Shown: positions 47,448 to 59,515, counted from the first letter of the stretch. The stretch: 64,000 bases of DNA from Fomes fomentarius (GCA_022606135.1 JABYQN010000007.1:558001-622000), one strand, 5' to 3'. Translations and numbers: made by a program. The notes: generated from the letters alone by a model not told the origin.

Positions 47448-47946
47448 GCCGTGTTACTCTCAGTGTGTGTGTATGAGGTGTATGTGTGAACTTTTTTTTT
47501 GGGACAGTTTGCATGGACTCGACTCGACTAGCACTATCGCTATCGCTACTTACTACCACGATCGCTCCTCATGGGCTGAAATCTATCACTCTTTTGTTAC
47601 CCTCTGCCGCTCTGAACTTGACCGGACTGAGAGCGTATGACGTGGGTACGGGATTGTTTCGAAGTACTTCTTCTCAAAGTGTGCGACTAGCCAAACGCTG
47701 GGTTGTCTGAGGCAATCTCAGTCTATTGCTTCAAGAAAGCGAATGTTGACACGTGCTAGTCCATACCAAGAGACTCTCTGTGCCGTGTTAGGGTTTGTGT
47801 TGAACCTACCACATAGCCCGGGATGGTAGTCCCATGGTATCGCCCCAAGCTAGTGGAAGTATGGAAGCGATGTTTATGCCGTGATCTATGTGAGACTGTG
47901 TCGCTGCATGTCGAACTTGAGCGGACCCGGAGGCTGAGATGAGATA
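47448..47946. other. Spacer 3' of Kre9-like paralog 2
   Basis: It holds the 3' untranslated region, including a GTGTGT run and a T9 tract near 47490. No gene was recognised. Confidence 0.5.
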
Positions 47947-48368
47947 CACGACGGGCAAACCCCAGAACTAGATATGTCCAGGCAATCCTATCAGTGAGAT
48001 CTTTCGCAGAAATATCCTGTACATATCTCGGCCCTGGTTAATACCAATTTTGAATTCTTCTTTGCACTTGGAAATGTCAGCTTTCCAATGTCACAAGTTT
48101 TCCACAAAGGTCAGCTTCCTTTCCGGTGTTTGAACAGTCCACATTCGTTGTCATCATTTTACCAGAAGACAAAGATTATGGGTGAGTGTTGCCTTTCCGA
48201 GGCGATTCAGTCTGCCACTTATGACATCGGAAAGTTGACAATTCCGAGTGCAAAGAAGAATTCAAAATTGGTATAAACCAGGGCCGAGATATGTACAGGA
48301 TATTTGTGCCAAAGGTCTCACTGATAGGATTGCCTGGACATTTCTAGTTCTGGGGTTTGCCCGTCGTG
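47947..48368. mobile_element. 422-bp inverted-repeat (MITE-like) element
   Basis: The first roughly 145 bases recur in reverse complement at the right end with several mismatches. Both outer ends start CACGACGGGCAAACCCCAGA read inward. Each end is flanked by ATA, which could be a 3-bp target-site duplication. The centre (about 48092-48224) is not symmetric and codes for nothing recognisable. I infer a non-autonomous DNA element, unrelated in sequence to the 870-bp one. A CACTA-type origin is possible from the CAC ends and 3-bp duplication but is not proven. Confidence 0.7.
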
Positions 48369-48417
48369 ATAATCAACAGCAGGTAATGTACTCGGAACTG
48401 AAGCGAGTAAAAAAGGT

Positions 48418-48505
48418 TGACAACAGTGGGATTCGAACCCACGCCCTTTCGGACCAGATTGGTTGTACCTGATTCTGGCGCCTTAGACCGCTCGGCCATA
48501 TTGCC
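48418..48505 (-). tRNA. tRNA-Leu(CAG) with 8-base intron
   Basis: On the minus strand the acceptor stem GGCAATA pairs with TGTTGTC (two G-T pairs), with discriminator A. The A box is TGGCCGAGCGG and the B box GGTTCGAATCC. The anticodon stem CCAGA/TCTGG encloses AT-CAG-G, the 8-base intron TACAACCA and A, so the intron sits one base 3' of the anticodon as in eukaryotic nuclear tRNAs. The long variable arm fits tRNA-Leu. It decodes CUG. No 3' CCA is encoded. Confidence 0.9.
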
Positions 48506-48663
48506 TTGCATAACTTGCTCTAGTAAGCAATATCATTCAGCTTTGGGAGCCCCCGAGGAATGGTTTATATTTAGGATTGAGGGAGGTCCTTCTTCAGGCT
48601 GCCATGACCTCACGCGTCAGTCGCGCCCAGATGGATGCCCACTGCCCGCGCGCATGGCCACAG

Positions 48664-48671
48664 TATAAATA
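48664..48671 (+). promoter_or_regulatory. TATA box of the CYSTM-like gene
   Basis: TATAAATA lies about 105 bases upstream of the ATG at 48771. Confidence 0.55.
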
Positions 48672-48770
48672 TAAACCGTGCATCCCTCTACCCGTAACCC
48701 TACTCTCTCTGCTACCCCTTTTCCGCCCACTCGACTTTGCGCCCCCTCAATCCCACATATCACCTTCGTC

Positions 48771-49329
48771 ATGGAAGCTCCCAAGCCCGCGATGACCACC
48801 TCGGCCCAGCCTCAGGCTGTTCAAATGAGTACGCCTCACGTTATTCATGTATGAGTCGGAGACCAATACACGATGGCAGGCATGATGAACCCGCCCACTC
48901 GCCAGAGCAACCAGACACAGGAGTGTCAGCGCAAGCGCGGTCTTGCTGAACGTCTACGCGGCGGTGGTGCTGGACGGGTGCGTACAAATTAACCCGTCTA
49001 TCTCCGCAACGTCCACGCCGTCTGACTGAACTTGTCAGGACTGCTTCTTGGGATTAATCGAGTGCTTCATCTGCTTCGGTGAGTCTCTCAACCGCCGCGC
49101 GTTTCCAAGGGTCTGAGCTAACCGGAATCTTCCCCGCCGTCGCTGCAGAGTGCTGCAAAGTGAGTCTCTCCATACGAATGGCTCGGCGTTCACCAGATTG
49201 ACGGTGGCATTCTAGGACTGTTGCGAATGCTGCGCAGACATCATTTGTACGTCCTTTCCGCGCTTCCTCGGAACCCCAATTCTCTGACATCGTGGTAATC
49301 CAGGTTGCCCGTGCGAGATGTGCTGTTGA
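48771..49329 (+). CDS. Small cysteine-rich membrane-associated protein, CYSTM-like
   Basis: Six exons (48771-48828, 48880-48977, 49039-49078, 49149-49159, 49216-49246, 49304-49329) give 87 residues. The N-terminal half is Gln/Pro/Ser-rich. The C-terminal half is a Cys-dense segment, DCFLGLIECFICFECCK followed by DCCECCADII and CPCEMCC, as in small CYSTM or Cys-rich tail-anchored proteins linked in fungi and plants to stress tolerance and membrane association through palmitoylation. Exon 4 is only 11 bases long, yet all junctions keep frame. An upstream TATA box and a pyrimidine-rich leader suggest strong expression. Function is inferred from composition only. Confidence 0.7.
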
Positions 49330-51228
49330 ACGTTGAACACGGAGAGGACTAGCCGAGGGCACGTTGCATCCGTACACTGAGCTCGAATACTATATCATAG
49401 CACCTGGACAAGTATCTGGTTGGTGTGTGTATTGTAAGACGTGACGTACGAGGACGGAAATATTCTTCCCACGATGACGGTGCTGCTGGGGTCGAAGGCG
49501 GATAGAGTCAGACGATGAGCGCACGATGCTCGTGCCCCAGCGGACATTAGCTATAGACTGGACAGAAATAGGACCGGTGCCTAGAGATGCCGCTTGTCCA
49601 CTGCCTCGAGCGGCGAGGCTAGTGCTTCCAAGAATAGCATGCCGACGGCTTTATGTATCCAACTGCCTGCGTTCTCGGCCTGCTCCGACTCTCCGCGCGA
49701 TGAAAGCCGTGATATGGTCTTCTGAACCTAGAGTAGTCAATTCCGCAACGATGACCTAGTGTCAAGTACGACAGGTAGCTTGCACGCGGTTCCGAGGTCA
49801 GAAGGGGCGCAAGAAATCTTGCGAGGATTACTTATCTCCGGGTGGTGGCACGCTGAGACGACTAGGTGGTCGAAGAAGGTAAATGAATAGAGTCGACCGC
49901 GCTCATATGGCATGAACGAGTGCTGCATATGCGGAGTGGATAAGAGCTGAGTGAGCGCGATCTATTGTTTACTATAGCCACCTGAGGGGCGCGTCAGGAT
50001 GGGAAGGCCGTGCCCACGAAGCTCTGAGGAATGCTTGGTGTGCTGCCGCTGGCGGCGGGCGGGCGGGGGCCATCACCAAAACCCACACCCTTCTCTCAGG
50101 GAATTCAAACTGTTCTCATACCTCTCAAGTCTAATTAGGGAGCTGCCAACCACTGTCCTCCTGAGCACCCAGTGAGACAGGCTGAGAATGTCCTGAGAGG
50201 ATCGTCTGTATGAGTGGCTTGACACAGAGGCTGCAGGTTGGTGTATCATGAGCGCGATATGGCCTTGCGTAACTCCGTGCAGGTACTTACTTACTGTTAA
50301 TGAGGACATCAACAACCGCGATAGGGGAGCTGGCCGCCGGGAGGATGCGTCCGCCGCCCACTTGTAGTACTACTTAGCCGGTGCCGTTGCTGGCGGATTC
50401 GACTTCGTCACTTGATGAACGAGGACCGCTACTAGATAAGCCGTTCTGGTTGGCAATATACCTCATCCCCTTACCAATGCTTATACCCGCCTGTGCGCAT
50501 TCGCATTCCAAGACCATCTTCGGTCTCAGATTATCCCCGTTTGTACGATCGGGGTCAAGAAGTACTATGCAGCGGCCGCACAGTGCTTCAGCCAGCTCCC
50601 AGATTGTTGATCGTATGACTAGATGCCTGGTTGATCAACTGGAATAGCTCAGTGCGTCAATGACGTCACGTTGGAAGACTCGGTGAAACTGTAACTCGCA
50701 ATCGCACCCGACCGCCGCACAGTAATGCGCTGTGGTCTTACTGCGCTATGGTCGGGTGCCATGAGAAACCTCCATTCAGGCACACTCACGATTCTGAAGT
50801 GGCCTCCACATATTACCCACTGGGTCCAAGCATTCAAGTTGAATTCTGACTAAGATAGGACCAGGAGCGTCAACTTGGAGAGCTCACAACGAATCTTGCC
50901 AAGAGCTGACTGACCAGTGACTTGCATGTTAAAAAAAAGAGGGTATAATCAAGCGCCCATGCAACCGTTGAAACGTTGACCAGGAACAAGTTGGTGCTTT
51001 GCACGCGACTTGAATATGATTGACTCACAAATGCACTTTGATAGCGTAGGAGCTGAGACATACACTACTACTACTCATGTTGTGTGCACATCATATCGTG
51101 TGAATAGTATAGTACAATCGTACTACGAGCCTGTGACGGCGCCGGGTCCATGATTGTCCGAATGTACCAGCACTGTGTAGTACCCGACTCGGAGGCATCA
51201 CTACCTAGCAATCATTATTACAGAAGCA
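49330..51228. other. Gene-free region of 1.9 kb
   Basis: Frames are short and without motifs on both strands. No tRNA or clear repeat was seen. It separates the CYSTM-like gene from the 3' end of the HET gene. Confidence 0.5.
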
Positions 51229-54200
51229 TCAAGTGATAGTAAGAAGTGCCGACGTGAAGCTCGCCTCAACTACGACCCCCCGAGCACCGGCCAAAACGGT
51301 CTCGAGTTGGCCAGAGTCCAGGATATTCTCCGACCATTCGACAGGAGTTAGGGACACGGGGAACAGATACTCGCACAGAACTGGCCTTTCTTCAGAGTCT
51401 TCTTCTAGCTGATAGCCCGAGCCGGCATTTGGGTCGACGACGCGGACGGCGACTGCGTGTAACAGCTTCCTGGATGGCTGGTCTGTCGAGGACTCAGGCT
51501 CCAGTGGAAGATCTTTGACTATCAACCCATTCATAAGCCGTGGCTCTCCGTAGACAGACTCAGGCTGTTGCAAAAAGCGCGTAGCGTACGTCGAGGCAGT
51601 GGTGGGGTTGTGAACAACAACGCCGTCCGGATGCTGGTCTGATCTACCAACCTCCAAGTCTGAGTGAAACCGGACGAGAGGGAACTTTTGTTCCGTGGTC
51701 AGACCTTCATGGGTCAGATGGGCCATACCTGTTCCACCGCCGTAGTGGAACCCTACTGTAAGAGACGTAAACGTGCGCGGTGCCCATCGGAAGCCGGGGA
51801 TCTGGAGCTTTGGGCCGTGGCCAAAGATGATCGCTGCGGGAAGCCTATTGGTGTTGAGCTCGAGCAAGAAGGTTTTCATGCGAGCATCTGCGCCTTCCAC
51901 CGCAAGCAGCTTCTTGATGTCGACCCCGACGAGCGCCGCTATCGCTGGTGTCTCGTCTTCAGCCTTGCTGGTGCTGCGATCTCCCAGCAGGGCGAGGACG
52001 AACTCCAACGAATACGACTTGAGCACCTCCAGTCCATCATGCTCGGGCTGCAAGAGGTTGAGCATCTTCGTGGACTCGGGCATGCAAATCTCCAGGAAGG
52101 GGTCACGGATGAGACCAAGCGACGATGGTATCTGCTCCCGAGCGTGGAACCACGTGTCTGTGACCCGTTTGAAGGGAAAGATCCCATCAGCGAACTCAAA
52201 ATAGAGTTCCCGAGAGAGCAGTCCTTCCTGCAGAGTCCAGATCCGCCGCATCCACGCAGACATCGCTATCCTCAATGCAACCTCTTTGAGTGGAGTGGAG
52301 GAAGTAGAGAGCCGACCCAGCTCGGCGTCGAGGACCACAACTTTGGCAGCGCCCCGGTACGTGTCTGCCATGAGGCGGATTGCGCACTTGCGCAGTTCCT
52401 TGTTACTACCAGGGATACAGAGGGAATCGATCCAGAACGCGCCACTGCCTGGAACAAGCCGGGATGCAACGTCTGATATGCGTGCGACCTGGCAAGCTGG
52501 TAGCCCTTGCTCTGTGGTGCTTCCCAGTCCGTCGGCCCAGACGTGAGAGATTGCGATGTATGGGCCGTCTGCAGCGTTACGGACTGTGAGTGTACGGCCA
52601 TTATACACAATGACCGGTAACTGCCCGGCCTCAAGGAGCTCGGAGACGTCAGCGAGTGAGGGTAAGAGGAATGGGCAGGAAGAGAGCTTGAGGAAAGAGA
52701 GGGATGAGTGGCGACTGCGTACATGTTGGGTCTTGTAGGTTGCATTATCGACGATCAGATGCGGGGATTTGCATCCATGAATGGTGCACAGCGTATGGTC
52801 TTCTCGGGGGCGGCGAATCAGCGGGGTTAAGGCTGACGCGTACGCCATGCGTTCGGGGCTCAGGTTCGGCCTACACATGGAGGGACACCAACCATTGGCC
52901 ACCATAATTTCTAGGTAGGTTGCGAGGACTGCGAGTGGAGCAACTTCGCCAGACTGCTCACTGTGGAGAACGGCTCTGGGTTCCAAGAGGGATGCAAGGT
53001 CAAGTGATGAAGTTCCCACTGACTGCTCAGTGGTTCGTGAAACAAGGGTGACCAATTCACGGAGCAGTCGAGCAAGAACAGTCAAGCTGGACAATGCGAA
53101 GTCAGCGACTGGCTGTTGCAATGAGGGCTTCGTTCCACCAGTTGTCCTTGCTTTCTCGGCGATTATTCGCTCATCAATTGCGTGTAGAGCCCATTCGATC
53201 GTCCTGTCAGCAGAATCCACCCACTGACGTATATCGATACCGTCGGTTAGAGGTACAGCTCCGAACAGCCAATGTGACAGAAGCCTGGACACATTAGCAC
53301 TGGTCAGGACGAGGGTTCCGTCGGGTCGGCGTGACAAGAGAAGTGCCTCCGGTACCTGCATGCCTGTGACAATCTCCAGAACACCGAAGAGCATGACATT
53401 CCGCCAGACCGCTGCTTCTTCCTCCTCACAAGACCTGACCAAGGAGAGACGAATCCAGGCGTATGCACTGAGTGAGGTAGAGCGAGGGTAACCATCGTGA
53501 AACCCGCCTAACCAGGGGGTGTCCGGAAAGTACAACAGGTCGTCGCGCAGGAAGTCAGGGCAAGCCTCTTCACTCTCGTAGGATAGTAGTTCTGCCAGTG
53601 GGGTATCATCTTTGAGTTTTGTCAGAGATATGATACAAAATATGCTCGGATTAACTCACAGTCAAATGATTCGGGAGACGGTGGGATACCTTCCCTGCGG
53701 GACCGGGAAGACCATGGCATAGGTGACCAGTCTGCCCGGCACACCAATCCTCTGACGAGGTCCATTGCCCACGCATCGCGCAGCGTGTTGACAAACTCAG
53801 AGCGAAAGGAAACAGGGTTTGTCCCAATGGGAAATAACCCGTACGGTGACTCAGACCCTCCGGAATAGGCCTCAAATGAGCCGGGTCCAGGCATATTCGA
53901 CGGTCGAGTCCTGTCATGCCCATCTCTGCGACATAAACAGACTCGTAGGATTGCCTTTATCGCATCATGAGCCTTTGTAAGCCAACTAAAAGCCTTTGTA
54001 AGCCAGCTGAAATCGATATTCAGCTGGCTGCAAAGAGGAAATGAGCAAAGGAATCCTTACACTTTCAGAATCCCGATATGACAGCGGTGGGGAGACTGAT
54101 CGCGCCCGCCTTCCAAACCTATTCCAGAGCGTATTTCCCCGTCGTGCTCAGGTCTTGGGCCTATAGGCACGGAGACGTAATCTTCACTGATGACTGAATC

Positions 54201-54738
54201 GAGCAAGTGCAGAAGGTCAGAGACCTCGGGATACTTCAGCGCTTCCTCAGGAGTTTGGGAGCCTAAGCGGACGACCGCCACAAGCAACTTCGAATGGTCG
54301 CACTGGGGGTTTGGGTAACATCTGTGAAGGAAATAGTGGATGCCCGTGACTTGGAGGATATCGGTGATGGCGTCTCTGTGGGCGACAGGGTCTTGAGATG
54401 CGTTACGGAGGCTAGCATACTTCTTCATTGCATCCTTCACTAAAGCCGTGACCTCTTCATCGCTCAATGGTATGACGAGCGGAACTTGTCCACGGAGGGC
54501 TTCTTCGCCAGATCCATCCATTCCAAGTGCACCTCCTATCACCTTCATCCAAAACGTCAGAGACCTGAACGGGGATGGATGGATCCAGTGATCCACTCAC
54601 AGCTAGTTCATCGGCCAGTGCTGCCATACGGGAAAGGGACGAGTGTGAGTGTTCAGGTGTAGGGCTGTGACTGCTTACGAGGTTCGGGTCCAAGGGTAAA
54701 GTGGAGAGTATATACTGAACAGTGGCACGTTCTTCCAC
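51229..54738 (-). CDS. HET-domain protein (heterokaryon-incompatibility-like)
   Basis: Exons 54601-54738, 54061-54542, 53660-53925 and 51229-53609 (minus) sum to 3267 bases, 1088 residues, all phases agreeing. The HET domain lies in the middle (about residues 600-760): GPYIAISHVWADGLG, GLPACQVARI, FWIDSLCIPGSNKELRKCAI, LMADTYRGAAKVVVLDAEL and MSAWMRRIWTLQEGLLSRELYF, the three HET blocks in order. The roughly 590-residue N-terminal part has no domain that I recognise; it includes SFEAYSGGSESPYGLFPIG and RDDLLYFPDTPWLGGFHDGY. In ascomycetes HET domains trigger incompatibility cell death. In basidiomycetes their role is not established. A hairpin lies in intron 2. The first two exons could be a separate gene, but the splice frame joins them smoothly. 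Confidence 0.82.
54001..54029. repeat. Hairpin in HET-gene intron 2
   Basis: AGCCAGCTGAA and TTCAGCTGGCT form 11-bp perfect arms around the loop ATCGATA. A near copy of the left flank (GCCTTTGTAAGCCAACTAAA) lies just before it at 53971-53990. It falls within the intron 53926-54060. Confidence 0.75.
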
Positions 54739-55430
54739 CTCGTGTGGGCAACGAGACCTGACCTCTGAAGTGCCGTTGATTGCCGAACGCGCTGCGCCAT
54801 TACTCTCACCCAGCTCTAACCCCTCACGTCGTTCAAAGCTTTGGTTACGATTCTGTGCATGACCTTTGGTAGTTACATAGCATAGTATGGATCGTCGACT
54901 TCACCAAGGGTCAGCTTGACTTGATGATCAGTCACCTAGATGCTTGGCACATATCGCAGAACTTTAGGTGGTTGTACGAACGCGCCGCAGCGCTTCCCCT
55001 GAGAAGCCCAGTGGTGGAAAGGATGTTCAGATATCATGAACTAGATTTATCCCGCCAGATCGCAATATGAGCATTGTCATACCTTGTGCACACGCGCTCA
55101 CCACCACATTGAGAATACGTAGCAATGATCATATGCATGCATGACCTCAACATGAAAGGACAACTCATACATGAAGTCTGAGGTATGGGAAGACGGTACG
55201 GCGTAGCCTGTCATACTACTGGAAATACGAGAAAATTAGCTATATATGTAGTAAAAGACTGCTTTCAACACACACTATTCGGGAGATAGCATAGACCGAC
55301 AGGCCAGCTTCGTCATGGTTGCAAGTACCCTTCTTCTCGACAGACTCGGCGGACTTCAGTATCCCTTGCACTGTCAACGCATCACATTCAGTCCCGGATG
55401 TCTGGAGTGCTATATTATATTTGCAGCGAC
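54739..55430. other. Upstream region of the HET gene
   Basis: No gene was recognised. It separates the HET start from the 3' end of F-box copy 3, both on the minus strand. Confidence 0.5.
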
Positions 55431-57249
55431 TTACCTCGCAGCATCCACCAACCGCCGCACCTGCTCGCACCCTATCACCTTCCCCAGCACATCAGTCTGC
55501 GTATCGTCCCAAGTCACCTCATCGACGAGGCAGCGCGCCCCGTCGCTCTGCATCGACCGCCGCTCCTGCTGGCGCACACGAACAAAGCCCTCCAACAGTC
55601 TCTGTACACCCGTCCATCGCAACAACCGCCGATTCGACTCTCTCACCCAGTCATCCACGTCCTCCCCGGCGTCGGCCGAGATCACGGCGTGGGTCGAGAT
55701 GGTCATCACGTTCGGGCAGATGTCCGACATGTACGCCGCCACGGAGACCGGGTCCTCGATGGGAGACCGCCCGACATGGAGCCAGGCGAGGGGGGACGTC
55801 GAGCGCATGCCGAGAGCGAAGGGAAGAGCCGCGATGCCTGCGGGCAATCGCGAGAGGTCGGAGACGTCGAGTGGAAGGCCGACCATCACGAGCTGCTTGC
55901 AGCCGTGGGAGAGGTACGCGAGCCCGAGGAGCGAGACTGAGGCGGCCTCCTGTGGCATCCCGTAGCTGACGCCCATCTCGAGCCTTTCGAGTTGGCGCCA
56001 GGAGTTGGATATCGCACGCAGGAGCTGGTCGTCCACTGCGACTGGACACACCGCCATGTCTACTTCGACCAGCTCGTGCAGATTGAGCAGAGGTTCGAGG
56101 TGGGATACTGGGATGACGTCCTGAGTATGCCAGTTGAGGACGTCCGTGAAGGCGAAACGGAGGTTGTTCAGGTGAGGATATCGTTCAGAGAGTGTCGCGA
56201 AGATGTCGCGAACAGTATCACGGGGCATCATCACCTTGATTGCGATATCGAGGTTATTGAGGGATGCAGAGGTGATAGCATGGAGCAAGTCTGAGACTAC
56301 GTGGGTAGCAGCTGTAGCGAGCACAAATGTACGGAGAGCGGGGAAAGCATTGGGAGGGAAGTGTCCTGTGTCGGTAACTCCGTATGTAGCCTCAGTCTTG
56401 AGGGTGCGGAGAGTAGTGATTCGAGAGAGAACGAGAAGACTCGCTAGGGTAATCGGCATCCTGCCAGATGAGAATGATGTGAGGACTGTCATTTTGAGGA
56501 GGGTGGGCTCAATGACGTCCCTTAGCCGATCAGGACACGGCTCGAGCGAGATTGTAAGATCCTTGACATGGTGGCACGAGCTTCGTATGTCTTGGACGAT
56601 ATCAGCAACATCTTGCTCTTGTTGCGAAGTGAGGGGCTCATTCATCACAACCATTACCTTGGTGAGCGAGGACGATATAAATCCGCGAGTGGGTATAATA
56701 CAGCCAGGGGCAAGGGTGTAGGATAAAGCTCGAAGCTTGGGAAGGATAGGCGTGTTTGGACAATGGCTCTCGAATGCAGGCAGTAGATCTTGGTGGATAA
56801 AGAGGCGTCTCAGCCGGGGGAAGAGGAGCCCGGCGAGATGTGGATGTTCCTCCACAATGGATACCACTCGTGGCGCATATGTGAGGAAGCGAGCGTAGTC
56901 GCCGGGTTCAATGTCCCTCACGAGTCTCTATGCGCAAATTACGAAAGGTTCTCGTATGATCGTAAGCTCGACTCACCAAATCCTTTGGCGACTTTTCTCT
57001 CGTACCAAGGCGTTCTAGTGTCCAGAGATCGCGTGGCAGCGTATAAACCAACGGTGCAAATGACGGCAACTTCTCCCATAGACGGTTCAGCGCTGGCTCA
57101 GACAATGCTCGACAAGTGACCGTAAGAGACAGGAGTGAGTGTCGATATTCCGAGTCGGCGAAGTCGTAGGGATCAGGGGTAGATATTGATGAAATGACGA
57201 GAGTCAAGAGTTCAGGTGAGAGATGTTGGAGGCAGGCCTGCGGGCGCAT
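55431..57249 (-). CDS. F-box/LRR-like protein (intact copy 3)
   Basis: Exons 56977-57249 and 55431-56927 join in phase 0 and give 589 residues. The F-box is CLQHLSPELLTLVISSI followed by LTVTCRALSEPALNRLW. After the intron comes RLVRDIEPGDYARFLTYAP, the match used to recognise the decayed copy at 4700-5620. Repeats include LHELVEVDMAVCPVAVDDQL, NSWRQLERLEMGVSYG and CKQLVMVGLPLDVS. The C-terminal LLEGFVRVRQQERRS matches copies 1 and 2. A donor-like GTAAGT overlaps the TAA stop, so a further small exon cannot be excluded. It is a candidate SCF ubiquitin-ligase adaptor with unknown target. Confidence 0.8.
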
Positions 57250-58806
57250 CAGAGCAGATATGAGGTATAATATATGAGAGCTCCTGAGAATCGGTGGGAA
57301 GGGTCGAGGTAGTCGGTGGTCAAGTAATGTGGTCCCTGCGTCACCCTGTGGGCCAATAGGCGCCGATGGTCTGCGACACGATCACATGTCGTGACCTCAA
57401 TGCGTTGAAGTAGCGCGTATACTATTTTAATTAGCACAAATAGTGGGGACTAATCTTCATTTCTTCCAACCATTTCGTTTCTCCAGCTTCCGCTGTTCTA
57501 AGACACCCTCGACCTTGAGGAGATCTTCATGGCATGCAAGGCTTCTCCACCGACGCTCCTTCGGGACTTGCGCTTCCCCATTTAACACACAACCTCCTTC
57601 GGAGATCTAGGATTACAAGGCCTTCCATTATCACTCACGCAAACGCGCCAGAGAATCCATGATCCAGCGCTGCATACAATCTGGCGCACAACTCCCAACA
57701 TCAGGATGCTGCTGCAAGCAATGCCGCGCAATCTTTGGATCTGGAAGGCAGCCATTGTCGCCACATTTTACCCCAACCGTCACATTGGTGCATATCTAGT
57801 CTGCATTGTACTAAAGTCTACTTGTCTCAGACTATCTCGCATGTGTCTTGCCCGACCCCCAGCTTATTGTGACCTCGCAAGGATTGAGAAGTACAGGATT
57901 CGTGTACGCCAGATCTGAATCTCCACTTCTCTTCTGCCACCACCTTCGGCGTCGTGCGCGCGTACTCGACGCATTCGGAGCACAGTAGTCTCGTCGCTTC
58001 TTCAATTTCAATCCTTGGACCCCGAGTAGGCGAGCCTGAACGAGATGAAGACGGTCTTATATGTAGAACGATTTCGGGAGGTAGATAGCACCAGTGCTCC
58101 ACGAGTAGATGCTGAACCCATTCAATACCTTACCGACGAGGGATACCAACGACGGCAAGCACTTCAAGTGCATAGCAAACACCTCTCTATACAATCCAGG
58201 CGGCGCAAGTTGGGGAGAACTACCCCCTGGACGCCGGTCCGCCTACGTAGAGGACCGGCGTCCTCGTCGAGGAACCTCGAATGACCGCCGTGCGCGTAAG
58301 AGCGCGAGCGCAGCAGCACTACCGTCCGCAACGTCCCAAAACGTTCCTGACAATCTCCGCAGCGCAAAATGCTCGATGTTATGCGGAAGCACTCCCATCC
58401 ATTCGCGGGTTCACAGGTGCATGAGAGACCAGCTGGAATATTAAGTCCGACGGCGCGGGCTCCACCGGTCTAGTATTGCGACTAGATGCATGTAGCTGTG
58501 AAATAACCAAGCATACATTTTGGTTGTTGGGACGGTTGGGGATAACAACCCACTCGAGCGGTCTTCGTAGCTGGGTCGTGCTGGCCCGCTGTGGCTCGGC
58601 GTGCTAGCACACTTGTCGACCCTCATTCCTACGAGTTCCAAGTTGCAGTCGAGCGATCGTTGAAAGACGCCGATGAACGGCCTGTTGAAGTAGATGTGTC
58701 GCGTCCGTTCATGCAATAGGTGTATCTGCAGGCAGAGGACTGTCTGGATGCCTGCAAGTACATACAAACAGGGCACGTTATCGCTATCGCTGGGAGCTCC
58801 GCGAGT
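57250..58806. other. Region without a callable gene
   Basis: A minus-strand frame at 57827-58102 begins MEHWCYLPPEIVLHI, which resembles an F-box start, but nothing F-box-like follows and I do not call a gene. Other frames are short. Confidence 0.4.
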
Positions 58807-59515
58807 CTATGTCAGACAGTACAGCACGTCAGAACTCAAACTCAAAGCTGTGTCAGTGTACGCACGCATACCGGACGTCGACGCCGACTCCGACTCCGAC
58901 TCACGCGACTCGAGCATCGACGACCTCGACGCCGTCTCCGCGCTGCCCCCCGGCCCAAACGCCGCGCTCTGCAGCTCCTGCGCGAACGTCCGAGACCCCG
59001 ATCTCGTGCCCGTGCCCGTGCCCGCATCTTGGAGTTGGAGTTGGAGTTGGCGGCCATGCAGCCAAACGAGGCACACACACACGGACCCTTTCCTTCAGCA
59101 TCTTCCTACTGGCAACCAAGCTCGCTGACAGTGGACACGACTTACCGCTGGTCCCGGAACTCACAGCGACGCTCGCCGCCTCCTCCCGCTTCCGCCTGAG
59201 ACTGTCCTGCGTCATCGCGAGCATCTGTGCGAGCTGCTCCTGCACGGTCGCGGTGCGCTTCGTCTGCTCCTCCTCCCGCGCTTGCCGGACTTGGTGCCGC
59301 TCCTCACTGGCGGTCTTGCAGGTCTGGATGTCGTCCCCGACATGCTGGATCACTGTCGTTAGCCGATCGAGCTGATCGTAGAGCGGGGTGTACAGGGAGC
59401 GGGTTTCGGAGGAGGACTGTGAGGAGGCCCGGGGTGAGGATGCGGGGGGTGTGGATTTCCCATTACTGGTGGGAAGAGATGCAGGGGACTGAGATGGCGA
59501 GGCGGGTTGTGACAT
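58807..59515 (-). CDS. Hypothetical Ser-rich coiled-coil protein
   Basis: Exon 1 begins at ATG 59513-59515 with MSQPASPSQSPASLPTSNGK, a disordered Ser/Pro segment. It is followed by a helical, charged stretch (LYDQLDRLTTVIQHVGDDIQ, then QVRQAREEEQTKRTATVQEQ and LAQMLAMTQDSLRRKREEA) that should form a coiled coil. A GTAAGT donor follows SSGTS near 59145. A second exon probably starts near 59030 and carries FAQELQSAAFGPGGSAETAS and a Ser/Glu run. The 3' end is uncertain: the frame stops at 58807, but donor-like sites at about 58913 and 58877 allow other ends. No family was recognised. Confidence 0.45.

Noticed and set aside
57827..58102. Minus-strand frame beginning with an F-box-like MEHWCYLPPEIVLHI
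   Set aside because: The second half of the F-box and any repeats are missing, and the following residues are unlike the family. The match is too short to call a gene or relic.
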